The position numbers and the translations under genes are program-made. Source: DASTOB01 sp035720425 (lineage in GTDB: Bacteria > Chloroflexota > Limnocylindria > Limnocylindrales > CSP1-4). From it: DNA of 13,859 nt. The stretch is from contig DASTOB010000055.1 of the NCBI GenBank assembly GCA_035720425.1, forward strand, positions 1 to 13,859, written 5' to 3'. The first letter of the stretch is position 1. Every line of letters begins with the position of its first letter. Shown here in pieces: positions 1 through 6,148 of the stretch. The notes beneath the pieces are model-generated. The model was not told the DNA's origin. It searched no databases and was given only the letters and a program-made list of their open reading frames with translations.

Positions 1-570
1 GGCCAGAACGTGCTTGTCCACTCGATCGAGACGAGCAACCTCGCGGCGACCATCGCGTCCGAGATCGGTGGCGTCGACATCATGGCCGCCAAGATGGGCG
101 GCCTCCTCCACGACATCGGCAAGGCCGTCGATCACGAGGTCGAGGGCCCGCACGCGGCGATCGGCGCCCAGATCGCCCAGCGCCACAACCTCTCGTTCAA
201 GGTCGTGAACGGCATCGCCGCCCACCACCAGGAGGTGGAGTACGCCTGCGTCGAGTCGCCGATCGTCCAGGTCGCCGACGCGATCAGCGCGTCGCGGCCG
301 GGCGCCCGGGGCGAGACGATGGAGACGTACGTGAAGCGGCTCGAGGAGCTCCAGGCGATCGCCGAAAGCTTCTCCGGGGTCGAGCGCTCGTTCGCCGTCC
401 AGGCCGGACGCGAGGTCCGCATCCTCGTTCGGCCCGAGGAGATCGACGACCTGACGGCCGGGCGCCTCGCGCGCGACATCGTGCGCAAGATCGAGGAGCA
501 GCTGACCTATCCCGGCCAGATCAAGGTCACGGTCATCCGCGAGACCCGGGCCGTGGAATACGCCAAGTAG
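1..570 (+). CDS. rny: Ribonuclease Y, C-terminal part (5' end outside window)
   Basis: The reading frame is open from the first base, so the gene is cut by the window edge; the GTG at 10 is internal and not the start. The visible 189 residues begin GQNVLVHSIE, which matches the start of the HD domain of RNase Y (family: GQNxLxHSxE). The metal-binding His-Asp pair lies in LLHDIGKA (visible residues 37-38), followed by GPHAAIGA and IAAHH, and the family ending YPGQIKVTVIRETRAVEYAK. RNase Y is a membrane-anchored endoribonuclease that starts mRNA decay; its transmembrane anchor, coiled coil and KH domain would lie upstream of the window. The ymdB homologue lies 393 bp downstream, as in Bacillus subtilis, here separated by a small minus-strand gene. 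The identification is secure. Confidence 0.96.
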   Translation, partial: GQNVLVHSIETSNLAATIASEIGGVDIMAAKMGGLLHDIGKAVDHEVEGPHAAIGAQIAQRHNLSFKVVNGIAAHHQEVEYACVESPIVQVADAISASRPGARGETMETYVKRLEELQAIAESFSGVERSFAVQAGREVRILVRPEEIDDLTAGRLARDIVRKIEEQLTYPGQIKVTVIRETRAVEYAK

Positions 571-594
571 CGGGCGCGCCGGGAACGGCGGCGA

Positions 595-924
595 TCAGGC
601 GCCCAAGAGGTTGACCGCGCGAGCCAGGAGGAGTGCGACCACGAAGCCGACTGCCGCCGCGATCATCGTTACGACGTACCCGCCTGGCCCGCGCCGCGCC
701 TTCGCCCCGACCACGATCGCTGCGATCGCCGATCCGATGGCCGCCGTCGGGATGAACAGCAGGATGGCCAGGCATCCCAGCTCGGAGCAGTCGCGGTAGA
801 GGAAGCGAAACACCGGGATCGAGGCCACGGTGATGATCGCGGCCGCGACGGCCGATGCCGCGGCGTATCGCTCCATGGTCGGTCCAGGACCGCGGTCACT
901 CATGCCCGTATCAACGCTGGACAC
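595..924 (-). CDS. Small three-helix membrane protein, unknown function
   Basis: The 109-residue product has three hydrophobic segments of transmembrane length (about residues 20-42, 50-72 and 84-106), with a short Cys-containing loop (RDCSELGC) between the first two and a basic loop (KARRGPGG) before the third. I recognise no family. The first start is GTG at 924; ATG at 903 (MSDRG) is an alternative and the choice is uncertain. A TAACGG box on the minus strand (931-936) lies 6 nt before the GTG, a weak leaderless-type signal. It converges with rny (24 bp between stops) and diverges from ymdB, so it breaks the rny-ymdB pair. The hydrophobic pattern makes a real gene likely. Confidence 0.6.
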   Translation of the reverse strand: MSSVDTGMSDRGPGPTMERYAAASAVAAAIITVASIPVFRFLYRDCSELGCLAILLFIPTAAIGSAIAAIVVGAKARRGPGGYVVTMIAAAVGFVVALLLARAVNLLGA

Positions 925-950
925 CGGGAACCGTTACACCGCGCCTCGGC

Positions 951-956
951 TACCCT
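951..956 (+). promoter_or_regulatory. -10 box (TACCCT) for leaderless ymdB
   Basis: TACCCT ends 7 nt before the ATG at 964, placing the transcription start at or next to the start codon. No Shine-Dalgarno is visible before this ATG. No clear -35 hexamer is seen. The same arrangement recurs before other genes in the window, which supports the reading. Confidence 0.5.
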
Positions 957-963
957 TGCGCGG

Positions 964-1851
964 ATGCCGACATCACCGAATCCGGGATCAGCAACCGTCG
1001 TGGGTCGAACGCGGCTCGGGAACCAGTCGAACGGCAACGCTCCGCGCCCGCCGGGGGCGTGCCGGATCCTGTTCATCGGCGACGTCATCGGCAAGCCCGG
1101 CCGGATCGCTGTCGAGCAGCTCCTGCCCGCGCTGCGCGACGAGCGCGGCGTCGACTTCGTCACCGCCAACGGGGAGAACCTCGCCGGCGGCATGGGCCTG
1201 ACCGAGTCGACCGCCGAGGCGCTCTTCGCCGCCGGCGTCGACGTGATCACGTCGGGCAACCACATCTGGGACAAGAAGGAGATCTACCCGTTCCTCGAGC
1301 GCTCCGAGCGCGTCCTCCGCCCGCTCAATTACGGCACGACGGGGGTGCCCGGCCGCGGCTGGGGCGTCTACCACGCGCTCGACGGGTCGGAGCTCGCGGT
1401 CATCAACCTCCAGGGCCGGACGTACATGCAGCCGATCGACAACCCGTTCACAGACGCGGACCGCCTCCTCGACGAGTCCTCGGAGCCGCTGCCGCCGATC
1501 CGGATCGTCGACTTCCACTGCGAGCTCACCTCGGAGAAGAACGCCCTCGGCCTGTACCTCGACGGGCGGGTCAGCGCGGTCGTCGGGACCCACACCCACG
1601 TCGTGACCGGGGACGAGCGGATCCTGCCGAAGGGAACCGCCTACCTGACCGACGCCGGGATGACCGGTCCGATCTGGAGCGTCATTGGGTTCGACCCGGC
1701 GACCGTCCTGCCGCGCTTCATCAACGCCCTGCCGACCCGCTTCGAGGTCGGCAGCGGCCCCGTCGTGTTCAACGCGGTCCAGGTCGACGTCGACCCCGCG
1801 ACCGGCCGAGCGCTGGCCATCGAACGGATCCAGCGCCTGACCGAACCGTAG
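964..1851 (+). CDS. ymdB: YmdB-family metallophosphoesterase
   Basis: The 295-residue product carries the dinuclear-metal motifs of the TIGR00282/YmdB family: RILFIGDVIGKPGR (Asp40), TANGENLAGG (Asn69, Glu71), SGNHIWDKKEIYPF (Asn99, His100), VDFHCELTSEK (Asp183, His185, Glu187), GTHTHVVTGDE (His210, His212) and TDAGMTGP. In Bacillus, YmdB is a 2',3'/3',5'-cyclic nucleotide phosphodiesterase affecting biofilm and motility decisions and lies next to rny. The conserved domain starts near residue 34, so there is an extra Pro/Asn/Gly-rich N-terminus of about 33 residues. ATG 964 fits a leaderless transcript; GTG 1000 is an in-frame alternative. The next gene starts 2 nt after this stop, so the two are very likely co-transcribed. 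Family assignment is secure; the exact substrate is not shown by sequence. Confidence 0.93.
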   Translation: MPTSPNPGSATVVGRTRLGNQSNGNAPRPPGACRILFIGDVIGKPGRIAVEQLLPALRDERGVDFVTANGENLAGGMGLTESTAEALFAAGVDVITSGNHIWDKKEIYPFLERSERVLRPLNYGTTGVPGRGWGVYHALDGSELAVINLQGRTYMQPIDNPFTDADRLLDESSEPLPPIRIVDFHCELTSEKNALGLYLDGRVSAVVGTHTHVVTGDERILPKGTAYLTDAGMTGPIWSVIGFDPATVLPRFINALPTRFEVGSGPVVFNAVQVDVDPATGRALAIERIQRLTEP

Positions 1852-1853
1852 CG

Positions 1854-2786
1854 GTGTCGGCCGCCGGGCCGCCACCCAGAGCGGGGACTCCCGCCGGACC
1901 ACGCCATGGCCTCCGGGCCGACCGGCCGATCCCCACGCAACCGGCCACGGTCGACCTCCACACCCACAGTCGCCGATCCGACGGCGTGCTCGAGCCTGGC
2001 GCCCTCGTGGCCGACGCAGCCGCCGCCGGCGTCCGCCTCCTCGCCCTGACCGACCACGACACGCTCGCCGGCGTCCGCGAGGTGGCGCCACACGTACCCC
2101 CCGGCCTGACCCTCGTGCCCGGGGTCGAGATCAACTGCATCGTGCCCGCCGACGCCGGCCACTGGGAGGGCGAGCTCCACGTCCTCGGCCTCGGCGTGGA
2201 CCCCGCTGACGAGGCCTTCGAACAGGCGCTCGCCCGTCAGCGCGAGGCCCGAAGGACCAGGTTCAGCCGGATCCTCGCCCGCCTGCGCGACCTCGACATG
2301 CCGATCGACGACGAGATCAAAGCCGCCGCGTGGACCGACGACGACGCCCTCGGCCGGCCGACCGTCGCCCGTGCGCTCATCGCCCGCGGCCACGCGACGA
2401 GCGTCGAGGACGCCTTCCGCCGCCTGCTCGGCCACGGCATGCCGGCCTGGGTCCCGCGCGACGGCCTCGGGCCGGTGGAGGCGATCGGAGCGATCCGCGC
2501 CGCCGGCGGCCTGCCGGTGCTCGCCCACTTCTCGGAGGCGGCGGAGCGCCAGTCGGTCGTGCGTGACCTCATCACCGTCGGGCTCGGCGGGCTCGAGGTC
2601 CACTACCTCGCCTGGAGCGCGGAGACGGTCGAGCAGGTTGGGCAGGTCGCCGACGCGCTCGGGCTCGTCAGGACCGGCGGGACCGACTATCACGGCGACC
2701 TGGGCCCATACGGCGAGGCGATCGCCGCCCTGTCGATCCCCGACGGAGTGGGGGAGCGCGTCAGGAGCCGACTCGCCGGCGCCTGA
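1854..2786 (+). CDS. PHP-domain phosphoesterase, RNase AM / nucleoside 3',5'-bisphosphate phosphatase-like
   Basis: The 310-residue product from GTG 1854 has the PHP metal-site motifs: VDLHTHSRRSDG (His36, His38, Asp43), LALTDHDTLAGV (Asp67, His68), PGVEINC (Glu93), PVLAHFSEA and a C-terminal GGTDYHGDLGPYG. The order and length match the YciV/RNase AM (TrpH-like) group, which hydrolyses nucleoside 3',5'-bisphosphates and trims RNA 5' ends. GTG 1854 is chosen because it is the first in-frame start after the ymdB stop, only 2 nt away. The first 30 residues are Pro/Gly/Ala-rich, so the true start could be a little further in. Coupling to ymdB suggests co-expression. The family call is strong; the RNA-related role is inferred from relatives. 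Confidence 0.88.
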   Translation: MSAAGPPPRAGTPAGPRHGLRADRPIPTQPATVDLHTHSRRSDGVLEPGALVADAAAAGVRLLALTDHDTLAGVREVAPHVPPGLTLVPGVEINCIVPADAGHWEGELHVLGLGVDPADEAFEQALARQREARRTRFSRILARLRDLDMPIDDEIKAAAWTDDDALGRPTVARALIARGHATSVEDAFRRLLGHGMPAWVPRDGLGPVEAIGAIRAAGGLPVLAHFSEAAERQSVVRDLITVGLGGLEVHYLAWSAETVEQVGQVADALGLVRTGGTDYHGDLGPYGEAIAALSIPDGVGERVRSRLAGA

Positions 2787-2796
2787 CCAGAGCCGG

Positions 2797-3573
2797 TCAG
2801 CCGGGCGTCGCCCCGCCCTCCGCCTCTTCCTTGACGAACGTCGCCCGCAGCTCGACCGGCGCCTCGCGCCGCTTGCGCGACGCGCGCAGGTTGAGCGCCT
2901 CCACGAAGACCGAAAAGCCCATCGCGGCGTAGATGTACGCCTTGTCGAGGTGGAAGCCGAAGCCGTCCGCGACGAGGGTCACCCCGATGAGGAGCAGGAA
3001 CGCGAGGGCGAGCATCTTGACCGACGGGTGCCGGTGGACGAATGCCGACAGCGGCCCCGACGCGAACAACATGACCCCGACGGCGATGACGACGGCGGCG
3101 ATCATGACGGGGAGGTCCCGCACGAGCCCCACCGCGGTGAGGACCGAATCGAGCGAGAACACGATGTCGAGCAGGACGATCTGGAAGATCACGCCGCGGA
3201 ACGTCGCGCCGCCCCGGACGACGCCCTCCTCGTGGGTCGCGCCCTCGAGCGACTCGTGGATCTCCGTCGTCGCCTTCCAGAGCAGGAACAGGCCGCCGCC
3301 GATGAGGATGAGGTCCCGCCACGAGAAGTCGTTGTCGAGCAACGTGAAGGCGGGCGCCGTCAAGCCGATGATCCACGAGATCGTGAGCAGCAGCAGGATG
3401 CGCATGCCCATCGCGAGCCCCAGGCCGATGACCCGCGCGCGCTCGCGCTGCGCCTCCGGCAGCCGGCCGACGAGGATCGAGATGAAGATGACGTTGTCGA
3501 TCCCGAGCACGATCTCGAGCACCGTGAGGGTGACGAGCGCGACCCAGGTCTCGGGGTTGAAGAGCAGGTCCAT
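2797..3573 (-). CDS. TerC-family integral membrane protein
   Basis: The 258-residue product shows about seven hydrophobic helices and the two TerC signatures with intramembrane acidic residues: LEIVLGIDNVIFIS (Glu20, Asp26) and LLDIVFSLDSVLTAVG (Asp136, Asp142). Other typical stretches are RVIGLGLAMGMRILLL and KAYIYAAMGFSVFVEALNL. The family is linked to metal-ion homeostasis (Mn2+ export, or metal loading of exported enzymes) and tellurite resistance. ATG 3573 (MDLLFNPETW) is chosen: a TACGCT -10 box lies 8 nt upstream and the family normally starts here; an in-frame upstream start at 3639 would run into the miaB promoter. It converges with the PHP gene (10 bp between stops) and diverges from miaB. 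The transported ion cannot be told from sequence. Confidence 0.92.
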   Translation of the reverse strand: MDLLFNPETWVALVTLTVLEIVLGIDNVIFISILVGRLPEAQRERARVIGLGLAMGMRILLLLTISWIIGLTAPAFTLLDNDFSWRDLILIGGGLFLLWKATTEIHESLEGATHEEGVVRGGATFRGVIFQIVLLDIVFSLDSVLTAVGLVRDLPVMIAAVVIAVGVMLFASGPLSAFVHRHPSVKMLALAFLLLIGVTLVADGFGFHLDKAYIYAAMGFSVFVEALNLRASRKRREAPVELRATFVKEEAEGGATPG

Positions 3574-3581
3574 GGCCGCAC

Positions 3582-3587
3582 AGCGTA
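3582..3587 (-). promoter_or_regulatory. -10 box (TACGCT) for leaderless terC-like gene
   Basis: On the minus strand TACGCT ends 8 nt before the ATG at 3573. No Shine-Dalgarno intervenes. It lies back to back with the miaB box at 3612-3617. Confidence 0.5.
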
Positions 3588-3611
3588 GCGTGTTCCGGGC
3601 GAAGTTCGGGA

Positions 3612-3617
3612 TACCAT
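3612..3617 (+). promoter_or_regulatory. -10 box (TACCAT) for miaB
   Basis: TACCAT lies 9 nt before GTG 3627, leaving essentially no 5' leader. This and the minus-strand box at 3582-3587 make a compact divergent promoter between the TerC-family gene and miaB. Confidence 0.42.
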
Positions 3618-3626
3618 GACCCGGCC

Positions 3627-5216
3627 GTGACCGATACACCCACGCTGCGCCGCTCGCTGCCCGTCCTCGACCTCGTGGCGCCGGGGCCGGTGACCGCGCC
3701 GCGGGCCGCGCCCGCCCCGGCCGACGACCGCCTCGAGGAGTACCTGCCGGAGTCGCGCACCCTGCCCCGGTTCCATCTCTGGACCCTCGGCTGCCAGATG
3801 AATCGGAGCGATTCAGAGGAGATGGCCGGCCGGCTGCTGGCCTCCGGCTGCGCCGAGGCGCCGACGCTCGACGAGGCGGACCTCATCGTCATCAACACGT
3901 GCGCGATCCGCGAGGCGGCCGAACAGAAGGTGATCGGCCGGCAGGGCCACCTCGCGCGGCTCAAGGCAGCGCATCCGGGGCTGCGCGTCGTGCTGACCGG
4001 CTGCGCGGTCCGCGACCAGGACCGCCACGCGCTGGCGCGACGCTACCCCGCGGTCGACCTGTTCCTGCGCCCGGACGAGGAGCCGGAGCTCGTCGACCGG
4101 CTCGGGCTCGCCTCGGCCGACGGGCTGGCCCGCACGCGCGCCGCCGCCGTGTCCGCCGGCGCGATCGCCCGCGGATCCGCGACGAGCGCGTGGCTGCCGA
4201 TCATCTACGGCTGCGACAAGACGTGCACGTACTGCATCGTCCCGTTCAGCCGCGGGCCGGAGCGGAGCCGCCAGTTCGACGAGATCGTCGCGGAGGCGCG
4301 CACGCTCGCGGCCTCCGGTTACCGCGAGGTCACCCTGCTCGGACAGAACGTCAATAGCTACGGCCACGACCTCGCCCCCGAGCCGCGCTTCGCCCACGTC
4401 GACGCGGAACGCTGGGCGGGTCGGCGCCTCGACCTCCATGGCCGTCCGGATCTCGCCGAGCTGATCCGCGCCATCGACGGCCTCCGCACCGCCGACGGCG
4501 CGCCGGCCATCCCGCGCCTCCGGTTCGTGACGAGCCACCCGTGGGATCTCTCCGATCGGCTCATCGCCGCGCTCGCCGACTGCCCGTCGGTGTGCGAGCA
4601 CCTCCACCTGCCGGTCCAGTCCGGCGACGACGCGGTGCTCCGCCGGATGGGCCGGCAGTACACGATCGGGCACTACCTCGAGCGGCTCGCCCGCATCCGC
4701 GAGGCGGTGCCGGACATCGCGATCTCGACCGACGTGATCGTCGGCTTCTGCGGCGAGACGGAGGCGCAGTTCGAGGCGACCCTCCGCCTGCTCGAGACCG
4801 TCCGCTACGACCAGGTCTTCGCGGCCGCGTACTCGGAGCGGCCCGGGACGCCCGCGGCGCGACTCCCGGACGACGTGCCGGCGGCCGACAAGCGGCGCCG
4901 CCTGAACACGCTCCTCGCGGTGCAGGAGTCGATCGGGCTCGAGCGCAACCGGGCCTGGCTGGGCCGAACCGTCGAGGTGCTCATCGACGCGGTCGCGTCG
5001 CCTCGGGCCCACGACCACGACGCGGCCGACGACGGGCGGGCGGCCGACGACGGGCGGGCGGCCGACACCGACGGGGCGGCTCGACTGTCCGGGCGGTCGC
5101 GCCAGAACAAGCTCGTCCACCTGGCCGGGCCCGCCTCGCTCGTCGGCCGGCTCGTCGACGTCCGGATCGAACACGCCGGCCCCTACGCACTCCGCGGGGT
5201 AGTGATCCCCGCGTGA
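3627..5216 (+). CDS. miaB: tRNA-2-methylthio-N6-dimethylallyladenosine synthase MiaB
   Basis: A radical-SAM methylthiotransferase that adds the 2-methylthio group to i6A37 of tRNAs. The 529-residue product has all three regions. The N-terminal UPF0004 domain has cluster cysteines Cys56 (TLGCQMN), Cys92 (NTCAIRE) and Cys126 (TGCAVRD). The radical SAM core has CDKTCTYC (Cys196, Cys200, Cys203), then GQNVNSYG, LRFVTSHPWD and HLHLPVQSGDDAVLRRMGR. A C-terminal TRAM domain follows. It has about 48 extra N-terminal residues, Pro/Ala-rich, so the start may lie further in. A repetitive Asp/Gly/Arg/Ala insert interrupts the TRAM domain around residues 458-485, so the protein is longer than the usual 440-480. 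The stop overlaps the start of miaA. Confidence 0.96.
   Translation: MTDTPTLRRSLPVLDLVAPGPVTAPRAAPAPADDRLEEYLPESRTLPRFHLWTLGCQMNRSDSEEMAGRLLASGCAEAPTLDEADLIVINTCAIREAAEQKVIGRQGHLARLKAAHPGLRVVLTGCAVRDQDRHALARRYPAVDLFLRPDEEPELVDRLGLASADGLARTRAAAVSAGAIARGSATSAWLPIIYGCDKTCTYCIVPFSRGPERSRQFDEIVAEARTLAASGYREVTLLGQNVNSYGHDLAPEPRFAHVDAERWAGRRLDLHGRPDLAELIRAIDGLRTADGAPAIPRLRFVTSHPWDLSDRLIAALADCPSVCEHLHLPVQSGDDAVLRRMGRQYTIGHYLERLARIREAVPDIAISTDVIVGFCGETEAQFEATLRLLETVRYDQVFAAAYSERPGTPAARLPDDVPAADKRRRLNTLLAVQESIGLERNRAWLGRTVEVLIDAVASPRAHDHDAADDGRAADDGRAADTDGAARLSGRSRQNKLVHLAGPASLVGRLVDVRIEHAGPYALRGVVIPA
5022..5066 (+). repeat. In-frame 18-bp tandem repeat inside miaB
   Basis: Two perfect 18-bp units (gcggccgacgacgggcgg at 5022-5039 and 5040-5057) and the first 9 bp of a third (5058-5066). 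They encode repeated Ala-Ala-Asp-Asp-Gly-Arg within the TRAM domain. Because the unit is a multiple of three, copy-number change keeps the frame. Confidence 0.9.
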
Positions 5217-6142
5217 CGGCGCCGCCGTTGCTCGTCATCGCCGGTGCGACGGCGACCGGCAAGACCGGGCTCGCCCTCCGCCTCGCCGACGAGCTGCGGG
5301 GGAGGGGAGTGGCCGCCGAGATCATCTCGGCCGACTCCCGCCAGGTCTACCGCGGGCTCGACATCGGGACGGCCAAGGTCGGCCCGGACGAGCGGGCCCG
5401 GATCCCGCATCACGGGCTCGACCTCGTCGACCCCGACACGCCGTTCTCGGTGGCGGACTTCGTCGAGCATGCGTCGGGCGCCCTCGCCGGCATCGCGGCG
5501 AGCGCGGGGCTCGCCGTCCTCGTCGGCGGGACGGGGCTCTACCTGCGCGCCGTGGCGCGGGGGATCGCGACGGACGCGCTGCCCTCGGACGCGGCGGTCA
5601 GGGCCCGGATCGAGGACGAGCTCGGTGCCCACGGCGTCGCGGCGGCCGGCGCCCGCCTCGCGGCCCTCGCTCCGGGGCTCGCCGCGCGGACGGACCTGCG
5701 CAACCCGCGCCGGGTCGCCCGGGCCCTCGAGATCGCCGAGCTGCGCGGCGACGCGCCGCTTCCCGCTCCGCGCGGCTACGACGGGCCGGTCGCCTGGATC
5801 GGGCTGGCCGTCGACCCGGCCACGCACCGGCGCTGGATCGCCGAGCGAGCCCGGGCCCAGTTCGAGGCCGGCCTCATCGACGAGGCGCGCGCCCTCAGGG
5901 AGCGGTTCGACCCGTCCCTCCCCGCGTTCAGCGCGATCGGCTACCGGGAGGCCTGGGCCGTTCTCGACGGCCGGCTCACGGTCGGCGCCGCAATCGCCGA
6001 GGACACGGCCCGGAACGTCGCCTTTGCCAAGCGCCAGCGCACGTGGTTCCGCGCGGAACCCGGGGTGGACTGGCTCGACGCCGCGGCTGATCCGCTGCCC
6101 ACCGCCGTCACGGCGGCGGAGCGACTGGTCGAGCGGTCCTGA
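5213..6142 (+). CDS. miaA: tRNA dimethylallyltransferase MiaA
   Basis: MiaA transfers dimethylallyl to N6 of A37, making the substrate of MiaB. The 309-residue product begins TAPPLLVIAG, with P-loop GATATGKT (residues 11-18), the family signature SADSRQVYRGLDIGTAK, HHGLDLVDP, VGGTGLYLRAV, RNPRRVARALE and near the C-terminus SAIGYREAW and AFAKRQRTWFR. Length matches the family. The GTG start at 5213 is fixed by the 4-nt GTGA overlap with the miaB stop, which implies coupled translation of two enzymes acting in sequence on one nucleotide. It ends 6 bp from the convergent glycosyltransferase gene. Confidence 0.96.
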   Translation: MTAPPLLVIAGATATGKTGLALRLADELRGRGVAAEIISADSRQVYRGLDIGTAKVGPDERARIPHHGLDLVDPDTPFSVADFVEHASGALAGIAASAGLAVLVGGTGLYLRAVARGIATDALPSDAAVRARIEDELGAHGVAAAGARLAALAPGLAARTDLRNPRRVARALEIAELRGDAPLPAPRGYDGPVAWIGLAVDPATHRRWIAERARAQFEAGLIDEARALRERFDPSLPAFSAIGYREAWAVLDGRLTVGAAIAEDTARNVAFAKRQRTWFRAEPGVDWLDAAADPLPTAVTAAERLVERS

Positions 6143-6148
6143 GCGGCT

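Noticed and set aside
855..2786. A single 643-codon plus-strand frame spanning ymdB and the PHP gene
   Set aside because: The first part is an Arg/Pro-rich shadow of ymdB; only the part after 1854 has the PHP motifs.
2690..3964. Long minus-strand frame across the TerC-family and miaB genes
   Set aside because: Its translation is Arg/Ala/Gly-rich without motifs, whereas the overlapping frames carry clear TerC and MiaB signatures.
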